A stretch of 64,000 nucleotides of DNA from assembly GCA_029262675.1 (NCBI GenBank), contig JAJCYW010000007.1:167101-231100 (forward strand), given 5' to 3'. Positions 19,419 through 27,093 of this stretch are shown in pieces. Numbering within the stretch: the stretch's first letter is position 1; each line of letters starts with the position of its first letter. This DNA is from Chloroflexota bacterium (GTDB lineage Bacteria > Chloroflexota > Dehalococcoidia > DSTF01 > RBG-16-68-14). A model generated the notes under the pieces. That model did not search any database. It was not told where the DNA came from and saw nothing but the letters and a program-made list of their open reading frames with translations. A program made the position numbers and the translations under genes.

Positions 19419-21470
19419 TTGCAGAACCTCTGGCGAGACGAGGAGGCGGGCGGCAGCGACGAGTTGGGCCGGCTCGTCTATCTTTCCAATGTGATCGGCC
19501 AGGACACGTTGCTCGTTCAGCCGGGCGGCGGCAACACGTCGGTGAAGCTGACCGAATCCGACTTGTTCGGCGACGAGGCCGATGCGCTCGCCGTCAAGGG
19601 AAGCGGCACTGACCTCCGGACGATCGCGCCAGGGGGCTTCACCCACCTCTACAGGGACCGGCTCGCGAAGTTGCAGTCCAAGAGTTCGATCTCGGACGAA
19701 GAGATGCTCCGGCTGATGCGTGCCGCTATGATCGCCGCGGATCGAGACCCACTCCCAAGCGTCGAGACACCGCTGCATTCCTTACTCCCGTTCCGCTACA
19801 TCGCACACACGCACGACGTGGCGACATTGTCGTTGAGCGACACTCCGCACGCCGAGGAGAACGTGTCGCGGGCATTCGGCACGGAGGTGGTGTTCTTGCG
19901 ATACGCCCGGCCCGGCTTCCCGCTGGCAAAGCTGCTTGCAGATCGCCACGCGGAGGGCATTCCTGGGAACGCCATCGCGATGGTGCTGGAGAAGCACGGG
20001 CTGGTCGTCTGGGGAGAGGACGCGCACGAGTGCTACTCAAACCTCGTTTCGGTGATCTCGAAAGCGGAGGAGTACGTCGCGGAGCGCAAAGGCGACCGGA
20101 GTGTGTTCGGGCCGACGGCCGTACCCGCGCTGGACGAGCCAGAAGCCCAGTCGCTGGCCACGATGCTGCCAGTCATCCGAGGTGCGCTCTCGGACGAAAT
20201 CTGGCGGCCCGTGCTCCACTGGGACGCCTCGCCTCAAGTATTAGACTCTCTTGGCCGCGAAGCGTTCGCAAAGGTAGCGTCTCGTGGCATGATGACGCCC
20301 GAGCACATCCTGCGCGCAGGCGTGAAGCCGCTTGTTCTTGAGGGCATGGCCGGGCCGGACGACTCGAAGGAGCGCGTTCGCGATACGATAACCGCCCACC
20401 GCGACGCGTACGTAAAGCATGTCGGCGAGCACGGCCAGAGCGAACCGATTACCGACTATTTGAAGACTATCGGCGTGCCGGGCTTAGGCGTCATCTACGC
20501 CGGGAAGGACAGGCGGAACGCGCTCACCGCCGCAACGTGCTATCGGGAGACGGTACGGGCAATGGAAGGTGCCGAGGCGGTCGAAGCATTCGAGTTCTTG
20601 TCTGACGCCGACGCGTGTGACATGGAGTACTGGCCGCTGGAACGCAGAAAGATCGCGGAGTCGGTTGCAAGCCAGCGCCCGCTCGAAGGGAAGATCGCGC
20701 TCGTGATCGGCGGCGCGAGCGGCATCGGGCGAGCGACGGCGGAACGCTTCGTTGAGGAGGGAGCGCATGTCGTGGTCGCTGACATCGATGCCTCCGGCGC
20801 CATGAAGGTCGCAGAGAAGCTCAACGACGAGGCGCCGGAGAGAGCGTTCGTGGTCGAGGTGGACGCAGGCGACTCGGCATCGATCAGTGCGATGATGAAG
20901 GCGGCCGTTCTGCGCTTCGGCGGGCTCGATGTACTGTTCTACTCGCCAGGGGTTGGACCGCAATACAGCCCCATCGCTCAGATGTCGGACGCCGAGGTCG
21001 AGGAAAAGCTGCGCGTACACTTCCAAGGCGCGGTCGCGGCGACGAGAGAAGCCGCAAACGTGATGATCGATCAGAACATGGGCGGCAGACTGATCTATAA
21101 CGCATCGAAGGCGGCCTTCGCGCCGGGCGAGGGGTTCGCGGCGTATGGCGCGTCGAAGGCCGCTCTGGCGCACTACGTGCGCAACGTCGCTAACGAGCTC
21201 GGCAAGCACGCCATCACGGCGAACTACGTGAACGCAGATGCTGTCGATACGCCGTTGTTCCGCGGCCTCGTGCAACAGCGTGCCGAGCAGTCCGGGCGGA
21301 CCGAAGCGCAGATGCTGGAGTCTTACAAGCAACGGAGCGCTATGCGCCAAGCATTTGTGCCGCCGAGCGCGGTCGCCGACGCGGTGAGCTTTCTGGCGTC
21401 CGATCGGTCTGCGTACACGACCGGATGCGTAATCACAGTAGGGGGCGGCCCCGAGGGCTTTCCGCGTTAA
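19419..21470 (+). CDS. Bifunctional class II aldolase / short-chain dehydrogenase (RhaE/YuxG-like)
   Basis: A 683-residue fusion. Residues 1 to about 400 are a class II aldolase/adducin domain; the zinc ligands appear as AHTHDVATLS and the EKHGLVVWG segment. Residues about 420-683 are a classical SDR: GGASGIGRA nucleotide loop, and an active-site YGASK tyrosine-lysine pair after NASKAAFAP. Known relatives cleave rhamnulose-1-phosphate to DHAP and lactaldehyde and oxidise the aldehyde. Here the neighbour is mtnA, not rhamnose genes, so 5-methylthioribulose- or 5-deoxyribulose-1-phosphate is a plausible substrate. The start is TTG 19419, with GAAAGG upstream. The length matches single-polypeptide relatives. 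Confidence 0.9.
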   Translation: MQNLWRDEEAGGSDELGRLVYLSNVIGQDTLLVQPGGGNTSVKLTESDLFGDEADALAVKGSGTDLRTIAPGGFTHLYRDRLAKLQSKSSISDEEMLRLMRAAMIAADRDPLPSVETPLHSLLPFRYIAHTHDVATLSLSDTPHAEENVSRAFGTEVVFLRYARPGFPLAKLLADRHAEGIPGNAIAMVLEKHGLVVWGEDAHECYSNLVSVISKAEEYVAERKGDRSVFGPTAVPALDEPEAQSLATMLPVIRGALSDEIWRPVLHWDASPQVLDSLGREAFAKVASRGMMTPEHILRAGVKPLVLEGMAGPDDSKERVRDTITAHRDAYVKHVGEHGQSEPITDYLKTIGVPGLGVIYAGKDRRNALTAATCYRETVRAMEGAEAVEAFEFLSDADACDMEYWPLERRKIAESVASQRPLEGKIALVIGGASGIGRATAERFVEEGAHVVVADIDASGAMKVAEKLNDEAPERAFVVEVDAGDSASISAMMKAAVLRFGGLDVLFYSPGVGPQYSPIAQMSDAEVEEKLRVHFQGAVAATREAANVMIDQNMGGRLIYNASKAAFAPGEGFAAYGASKAALAHYVRNVANELGKHAITANYVNADAVDTPLFRGLVQQRAEQSGRTEAQMLESYKQRSAMRQAFVPPSAVADAVSFLASDRSAYTTGCVITVGGGPEGFPR

Positions 21471-21828
21471 GCGGCGGAAGAAGGCGGGCTCTTCCAGAAT
21501 TACGGCTGGCTACTATTTCTACAAGAGCGCCGAGAGGATCGGCAAGCGAGAACCGGGCGGAACCATGGCCTTGAAATGCAGGCCGCCCGCAGGCATCCCT
21601 CTGTTCGCGCGCCGCAGAGTAGCCTACCGCAGCCGCAGCCTGTCGCTGGGACTCATCGACTCTAGCGCCTGAATGACCCTCGCGGAGGCGACATAGATTC
21701 GTCGCAGGCCGCCGCGGGGCTACTCCTTGAGCCACAAGTTCTCGCTCCGGGGACTAGTCGTGAAAGGAGGCAGAAGGTCAACGAGTGTGCGGGTGGGCTG
21801 CCGAGGTTCCGACTATAGATGCAGAACC
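21471..21828. other. Intergenic, nothing recognised
   Basis: About 360 bases between the aldolase fusion and the GGDEF-like gene. I see no gene, RNA or repeat. A plus-strand frame continues upstream from the GGDEF-like gene to 21727, but its sequence is basic and unlike the domain. Confidence 0.4.
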
Positions 21829-22287
21829 ATGGAAAGTGCTTCACGTTTGGTTGCGGCGTCCAACGCAAAGGGCCCTGTGTCTCACAAGAACGCAAGGCTG
21901 GCTACGCCCTGGTACCTGGCGGAGCGATGTCAGAAGGAATGCGAAAGGGAAGACGACGCGCCATTTGCTGTGCTCATCGTCCAGTACGTTCAAGACTCGG
22001 TCGCAGACGAGACGCAAGTCGTCGAAGCGTTGTCAGGCGGACTCCGCCGCGCCGACGTCATCGCCGAGATAGGAATAAGGCGTTACGCGGTCTTTTTGGC
22101 CGGAGCTGGACGCTATGACGCCGGCCGGGCGGCGTACCGCGTGCGGGTCTCGTTGCCGGGTGTCGAGATAGGCATCGCCGCCTACCCGCAGGACGGGGCG
22201 AACCTGGGCGATCTGGTTTCCTTCGCGCTGGGCACGCTTAGAGTTTCTTCGAACTCCAGCGAAGGCAAGGACGCAGCCGCCGACTAA
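21829..22287 (+). CDS. Small degenerate GGDEF-like protein
   Basis: A 152-residue product with the outline of a diguanylate-cyclase domain: FAVLIVQYV (first strand), LRRADVIAEIGIRRYAVFL where the active loop normally reads G-D-EF-VLL, then GVEIGIAAYPQDG, the usual S-G-A-YP-DG strand. The GG(D/E)EF catalytic loop itself is missing (IGIRRYAVFL), so cyclase activity is unlikely; it may bind nucleotides or be a structural relic. ATG 21829 is chosen because the domain begins shortly after; the frame opens at 21727. It overlaps the stop of the convergent membrane-protein gene by 4 bases. Confidence 0.6.
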   Translation: MESASRLVAASNAKGPVSHKNARLATPWYLAERCQKECEREDDAPFAVLIVQYVQDSVADETQVVEALSGGLRRADVIAEIGIRRYAVFLAGAGRYDAGRAAYRVRVSLPGVEIGIAAYPQDGANLGDLVSFALGTLRVSSNSSEGKDAAAD

Positions 22288-23003
22288 AGGGCGGCAGCGT
22301 TGGCGGCGGGCTGCTCGCTGACGAGCCGCGAACAGGCATTCACGAACGAGAGCGCGGCGAACGGCAGCCAAACCGCTGCCAGTGCGGCGAAGACGGCGGC
22401 GCCGAACGCCGGCGAGATTGCGGCCCAGAGTCCCCAGCTGATCAACCAGCCAATCATGAGCGGCAAGACAGTAGCGAAGAACACACGAACCGTCCACCTT
22501 GGGGCTGTGTCTGCCACGTTCCTGCCTGCCCGGAGTGCGTCCAAGCCACCCACGCCGTAGGCCATGATTAGAGGCAGATCGTACGCGTGCCGGGCCATCC
22601 ACACCATCGCGGCAACGGCGCCGAGGAGGCCAACGCCGAACGCCAAAGGTGGAAACCCCTCGTCCGATACGATGAGAGCGCTTATCGAGACAGCCACCAT
22701 AAGCAGGGCCATCGGTGCGGATGCCACGATAACTGAAGGCAGCCGCTGCAGTGTGCTCACGAATGCACGGGCGGGGTCCGGTGATTCGCTATTGAACGCG
22801 AAATACGCTGCGCGAAGGCTGACCGCGTACGTTAGTAGGTAGATGGCCATGAGCAATGGGACGCTTAGGAACGCAGCTCCCAGGCCAGACGACGCGATGA
22901 GCACGCATATGGGCCCAAGCACGACGGCCAGGCCCGGGATGATCAGCAGGTTCTCGGCCTCGCTCCGATAGACGATAGCCGCGTCTTCAAGTATCTCCCT
23001 CAT
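22284..23003 (-). CDS. Conserved hypothetical polytopic membrane protein
   Basis: A 239-residue protein with about six hydrophobic segments. The N-terminal amphipathic piece MREILEDAAIVYRSEAENLLIIPGL precedes helix one, an arrangement reminiscent of DUF4013/DUF975-like or glycerophosphodiester-phosphodiesterase membrane domains (a paired helix layout with GLDALRAGRNVADTAPRW between pairs). No catalytic motif is visible. ATG 23003 has a GATAGGT site upstream; the frame extends to 23120 with unlikely sequence. Function unknown. Convergent with the GGDEF-like gene. Confidence 0.7.
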   Translation of the reverse strand: MREILEDAAIVYRSEAENLLIIPGLAVVLGPICVLIASSGLGAAFLSVPLLMAIYLLTYAVSLRAAYFAFNSESPDPARAFVSTLQRLPSVIVASAPMALLMVAVSISALIVSDEGFPPLAFGVGLLGAVAAMVWMARHAYDLPLIMAYGVGGLDALRAGRNVADTAPRWTVRVFFATVLPLMIGWLISWGLWAAISPAFGAAVFAALAAVWLPFAALSFVNACSRLVSEQPAANAAAL

Positions 23004-23705
23004 ACCTATCTCTAACCTCGGCTGAAGGATTCGATAACTGTTGTGCCCGCGTTCACCAGTCTCACGACGTCTTTGAGGATACGTGGAAGATGGAAGTCTT
23101 GGACACGTATCTCGCATCAAAGAGTAGGCGAGCAGTCGGCCCGTGCGCCTGCACTACACTAGTCTCGCGAACAATCGATGACTTCCAGTCATACAAGTCC
23201 AACGCGTTGCACAGGCCGAGTGGCAAGAGATGCGTCAGCCCGCCGAACGCTCCTTCTATGTGTCACGAATGTCCTAGGCACCTACGTCCATTACATATAG
23301 ACGCGGCGGCGGGACCGGACTGCATCAGGTTGCAGAGCCGGGTTGGAAGCCACACCGATATACCTGCTTCCACGAAAGAAGACGGCGCCGCATACTCCGA
23401 TCTTTCAGCCGATAAATGGACGCGCTTCGCTCACCTTGGCAGCTACGCTGCGACACCGCTAGCGGCCAGAAAGGCGTCTGATCTGCGTGTCGGAGCGCGC
23501 ACCGTGCAGACATGGTGTGCCCTGGCGTCCCGACTGGCGTTTCCGCGCCTCAGCAGCCCGGCTGTCTGAGCTGGCCTAAGGAGCGCAATTGTTCTCGCTA
23601 GGTGGGAAGACCGGAGGCGCCGCACTGGTGAAGCCACAGCATAGAAACCTCAAGCTGTGCGAGGCTGAGAAGGCCCCACAGGTTCAAACTCGGCCTCCCT
23701 ATCTT
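23004..23705. other. Intergenic, 700 bases, only a tRNA-like remnant recognised
   Basis: No open frame here shows family sequence or a good ribosome-binding site, although several spurious frames exist on both strands. The last 100 bases contain a tRNA-like remnant (23613-23699). The low coding content is unusual for this dense window and suggests decayed or inserted DNA. Confidence 0.45.
23613..23699 (+). pseudogene. Decayed tRNA-like sequence (long variable arm type?)
   Basis: GGAGGC (23613-23618) can pair with GCCTCC (23693-23698) as an acceptor stem about 87 bases apart. A CTGGTGAAG segment resembles a D-loop, AGGCTGAGAAGGCC resembles a long variable arm and AGGTTCAAA a T-loop. The T-stem is broken and no proper 7-base anticodon loop forms. 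If real it is a decayed Ser/Leu/Sec-type tRNA; it may be chance. Confidence 0.25.
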
Positions 23706-25508
23706 TCAGGATTCCGCTGTCTGGCGAGGGGGCGCATCCGCAAGCAGAGCCACGGGCAGGTCGACCAGCTTCGCTCGCACGTATTCGCCCAAGCTCTTGG
23801 CCTGCGCATCCGCCCGCGTGGATGAAGCGACGCCTTCCCCGAGCAATCCGACGACCACGAAGTTAAGCGCTCGAAGGTTCGGGAGCTCGTAGCGGCGCAC
23901 TTCGAGGTCGCGCGCCTCGCCAACGAGTTCCTTGAAGCGTCCGACCGTGAGATAGTCGGCCAGCCAGGCGTACGCGGCGTCGCTGCGCGCCCACAGGCCG
24001 ACATTGGCGTTGCCGCCCTTATCGCCCGAACGGGCGCCGAAGATGGTACCCAGTGGCAACCGCTCGGTCTTCCCGCCCGGTGCCTCGCCTGAAGGCCCCA
24101 CGACAGGCTCCACCGGTGCGGCCGCCTCAGGCGTGGTCGGCGGGACATGGATCCGCGAGCCGTCGTGCGCCACGACCACCTGCTCGATGGCATCGACGGG
24201 GATAAGCGCCGGCCAGTACACGCCATACGACCTTTCCGAAGACATCCCTCCTGTCATATGGAATCCGGGGTAATTCGCCAGCGCCATCTCGACGACGGCA
24301 CCGGAAAAGGCGCGGCCAACTTTTCCCGAGTCGCTGTCCTTTACCGTGACACGCAGCAAGGCGGTGGCCTCCTCGTTCGACGCGGGGTCCTCCCGGTCGG
24401 AACGGGTGAGCTGCACGTTCACCTCGTCGAAGCGCTCCTTGCCGCCCAGTTTCGCGAACAAGGTTTCCTCGGCGAGCTTCGCTTTTTCTTCGATGTCGAG
24501 CCCGGTGAGCGCGAACGTCATCGTGTTGCGATAACCGCCGAGAAAGTTGATGCAGACTTTTGTTGTGTCCGGAGCCGGTTCGCCACCCACGCCGGTCACC
24601 AGCACCCGGTCCGGGCCTTGCTGTTCCAGGCGGATCGTGTCGAATCGCGCCACGACGTCCGGATTCATGTACCGCTCACTCGCGATCTCATAGAGCAGCT
24701 GCGCCGTTACTGTGCCGACTGACACCAGGCCGCCCGTGCCCTCATGCTTCGTCACAACGAACGATCCGTCGTCGTGCATCTCGGCGAGCGGGAAGCCAGG
24801 ATGCCGCAGATCGGGCACTTCCTGGAAGAAGGAATAGTTGCCGCCGGTGGCCTGGGCGCCGCATTCCAAGATGTGGCCCGCGACCACTGCGGAGGCGAGG
24901 CGATCCCAGTCCGACTTGTCCCAGCCGAAGTGCCAGGCGGCCGGGCCGACGGCCACTGAGGCGTCCGTAACGCGAGGACAGACGACCACATCGGCGCCGC
25001 TGTCGAGTGCCGCGACGATCCCCCATGCGCCCAGGTAAGCGTTAGCCGCCACCGGCTCGAGGCCGGAATCGGCAAGTGGCTGACCGGTGTCGAGGTGGGC
25101 CAGTTTCTCGCCGTGGGATTGAAGCTCTGGCAGCTTCGCGAGGAGGTCGTCACCCTCGATATGCGCGATCTGGGCCTGGAGGCCCAGGCCGTCCGCCAGC
25201 GCGCGCATTCGCTCGGCGAGTGCAGCAGGATTGAGCCCGCCGGCGTTGGTTACGATCTTGATGCCTTTGTCCAAGCAGGTTCCCAACACCTCTTCCATCT
25301 GTTTCAGAAATGTGAGGGCGTAGCCGCGGCTGTTGTCCTTCTGCTGCATCTTCCAGAGGATGAGAAGCGTCAACTCCGCGAGATAGTCACCGGTCAGGAA
25401 GTCAATCGGACCGCCCTCAACCATCTCGCGGGCTGCAGAGAGGCGATCTCCGTAGAAACCCGAGCAGTTGGCGACGCGCAGGGTGGGTTTCGCCGGGCCG
25501 TCCATCAC
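23706..25508 (-). CDS. Acyclic terpene utilisation AtuA-family protein (DUF1446)
   Basis: A 600-residue protein. Residues 8-450 match the AtuA/DUF1446 family: RVANCSGFYGDRLSAA at the start, KIVTNAGGLNP, VVCPRVTDASVAVGPA and GAQATGGNYSFF. A further domain (about 480-590, LPLGTIFGARSGDKGGNANVGLW) is the C-terminal AtuA module, often a separate protein. AtuA genes occur with geranyl-CoA or methylcrotonyl-CoA-type carboxylases; the biochemical role is not established. It is the last gene of a five-gene leftward operon and starts with an ATGA overlap on the enoyl-CoA hydratase. The name rests on family and context, not on proof of terpene use. Confidence 0.85.
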   Translation of the reverse strand: MMDGPAKPTLRVANCSGFYGDRLSAAREMVEGGPIDFLTGDYLAELTLLILWKMQQKDNSRGYALTFLKQMEEVLGTCLDKGIKIVTNAGGLNPAALAERMRALADGLGLQAQIAHIEGDDLLAKLPELQSHGEKLAHLDTGQPLADSGLEPVAANAYLGAWGIVAALDSGADVVVCPRVTDASVAVGPAAWHFGWDKSDWDRLASAVVAGHILECGAQATGGNYSFFQEVPDLRHPGFPLAEMHDDGSFVVTKHEGTGGLVSVGTVTAQLLYEIASERYMNPDVVARFDTIRLEQQGPDRVLVTGVGGEPAPDTTKVCINFLGGYRNTMTFALTGLDIEEKAKLAEETLFAKLGGKERFDEVNVQLTRSDREDPASNEEATALLRVTVKDSDSGKVGRAFSGAVVEMALANYPGFHMTGGMSSERSYGVYWPALIPVDAIEQVVVAHDGSRIHVPPTTPEAAAPVEPVVGPSGEAPGGKTERLPLGTIFGARSGDKGGNANVGLWARSDAAYAWLADYLTVGRFKELVGEARDLEVRRYELPNLRALNFVVVGLLGEGVASSTRADAQAKSLGEYVRAKLVDLPVALLADAPPRQTAES

Positions 25509-26287
25509 GACTCTTGAGCCCAGCGCGGCGGACGCTTCTCCCTGAAGGACGCCATCCCCTCCTGCGCCTCCTGCGAGGCGAAGTATTCGGCCGATAGCTC
25601 GGATGTCATCTCGAAGGCGGTATCGAGATCCATCCCCGGGACCTCACGCACCAATCGCTTGCACCCGGCAAGCGCCCCTGGCGCGCCCTTGAGTATGCTG
25701 CTCGTGTAGCGACCGACGCGCTCATCGAGCTGGTCCACAGGCACTGCTGCGTTCAACAGACCCAACCGTACCGCTTCGGCGGCGTCGAACGTATCGCCGG
25801 TTAGCAAGAGCTCCGCTCCCTTGCTGAGGCCCAACTTCGGTAAGACTACCACCGAGATCATCGCGGGGACTACGCCGATGCGCACCTCGCTGAACGCGAA
25901 GGTCGCGCCATCTACGCCCACGGCGATATCGCAGGCCGCGACCAGACCGATGCCACCAGCGCGTGCGGGGCCGGCGACGCGGGCGATGACTGGCTTCGGC
26001 GAGTTCAAGATCGTCTTGAGGATCGTCACCAACCCACCCGGCCCCGCGCCCTGACCGCTTCCGCCCGTGCTGGAGCCCATTTCTTTCAGATCCGCTCCGG
26101 AGCAGAAGACAGGCCCCGCGCCCGTAAGGATGACCACCCGCGCGCGATTGTCTGCGACCGCCGCGTCCAGGCTCTCTTGCAGTCCCTTCACAAGGGCACG
26201 CGACAGCGCGTTGCGGTTGGCGGGCGAATCAAGCGTGACGGTGGCGATGCCACTCGTGACTTCGAAGTGGACGAGTTCTTCACTCAT
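25505..26287 (-). CDS. Enoyl-CoA hydratase/isomerase (LiuC/AtuE-like)
   Basis: A 260-residue crotonase. The oxyanion-hole motifs are FCSGADLKEMG and GPARAGGIGLVAACDI, and FAFSEVRIGVVPAMIS carries a glutamate at the catalytic position (E in SEVRIG). In such operons it hydrates 3-methylglutaconyl-CoA or isohexenylglutaconyl-CoA, the product of the carboxylase. The start ATG 26287 has GGGGAG upstream and overlaps the TIGR03084 gene as ATGA; the frame is open for 27 codons more. Length is normal for the family. Confidence 0.88.
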   Translation of the reverse strand: MSEELVHFEVTSGIATVTLDSPANRNALSRALVKGLQESLDAAVADNRARVVILTGAGPVFCSGADLKEMGSSTGGSGQGAGPGGLVTILKTILNSPKPVIARVAGPARAGGIGLVAACDIAVGVDGATFAFSEVRIGVVPAMISVVVLPKLGLSKGAELLLTGDTFDAAEAVRLGLLNAAVPVDQLDERVGRYTSSILKGAPGALAGCKRLVREVPGMDLDTAFEMTSELSAEYFASQEAQEGMASFREKRPPRWAQES

Positions 26288-27093
26288 GCCTTTTGCTCCC
26301 CTGCAAACTCGCCGGGCTGGCGGCCCGGCCCCGGCGGGCCAGCAAACGCCTGGGCGATGGTCATCCACTCCTCAGCGGCCGGGCCAATGATTTCCAGGTT
26401 CGTATCCGCCAGGTGACGGCGTTGGGTGACCACCCGGCAGAAGTCCGTCGCCGTGCCGCGAATCACTTCTGCGGCGTCCACATCACCAAGCAACCACTTC
26501 TCTCCGGAAGGCGACGTGAGCTCCACCTGCACCGGCGTTGCGGGAAGTTCCATCCCGCGGGCTATGTAGCTGTACGCACGCGTGCGCGACCCCAGGAACG
26601 CGATGTGGCGGAGCCTGTCCGTATCGGGCCGAACGCAGTCGACGACGTCGACGATATCGAGGCCGTGTGACCAGGTTTCCATCAGCCGTGCGCTAAGGAA
26701 CGACGCGGGGCTCATGTCTGGACCGTACCAAGGCAGACGCGCCTTTGCGTCCACGGTGCGCGCCGCGCCGATGAGCCCACCGCCCGCGGCGCGCCACCAG
26801 TCGAGTACCCCGCCTGGTGCCATTCCCCGGCCACGCGCTAGGTAAGAGCCCTCCGGCTCCGAAACCTTCTCCGGCGCGGCGCGCGCCTCAGCCGTGAATG
26901 CCTCCGCGTCCGTTATCGCCAGTGCCGCCGCTTCGTCGAAGAACGCCAAGTGGGAGACCTGGTCGCGGACCGACCAGCCTGGCGCGTGCGTCGGAATGTC
27001 CCAATCTGCCGCGGAGAGGGAGTCGAGCACGTTCCCGAGCGCTGCATGCTCGGCCTCCAGGTCGTTGACAACCTCGTCCAGCACCGAGCTCAT
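26284..27093 (-). CDS. TIGR03084-family DinB-like protein
   Basis: A 269-residue protein matching the TIGR03084 family: an N-terminal DinB/maleylpyruvate-isomerase-like four-helix bundle with histidines that could bind a metal (THAPGWSVRDQVSHLAFFD at about 35-53, METWSHGLDIVD near 140) and a C-terminal domain (LRHIAFLGSRTRAYSYIARG). The role is unknown; it is often found beside acyl-CoA carboxylases. It overlaps both neighbours by ATGA, so co-translation is likely. Possible thiol-dependent chemistry is inferred from the fold only. Confidence 0.83.
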   Translation of the reverse strand: MSSVLDEVVNDLEAEHAALGNVLDSLSAADWDIPTHAPGWSVRDQVSHLAFFDEAAALAITDAEAFTAEARAAPEKVSEPEGSYLARGRGMAPGGVLDWWRAAGGGLIGAARTVDAKARLPWYGPDMSPASFLSARLMETWSHGLDIVDVVDCVRPDTDRLRHIAFLGSRTRAYSYIARGMELPATPVQVELTSPSGEKWLLGDVDAAEVIRGTATDFCRVVTQRRHLADTNLEIIGPAAEEWMTIAQAFAGPPGPGRQPGEFAGEQKA

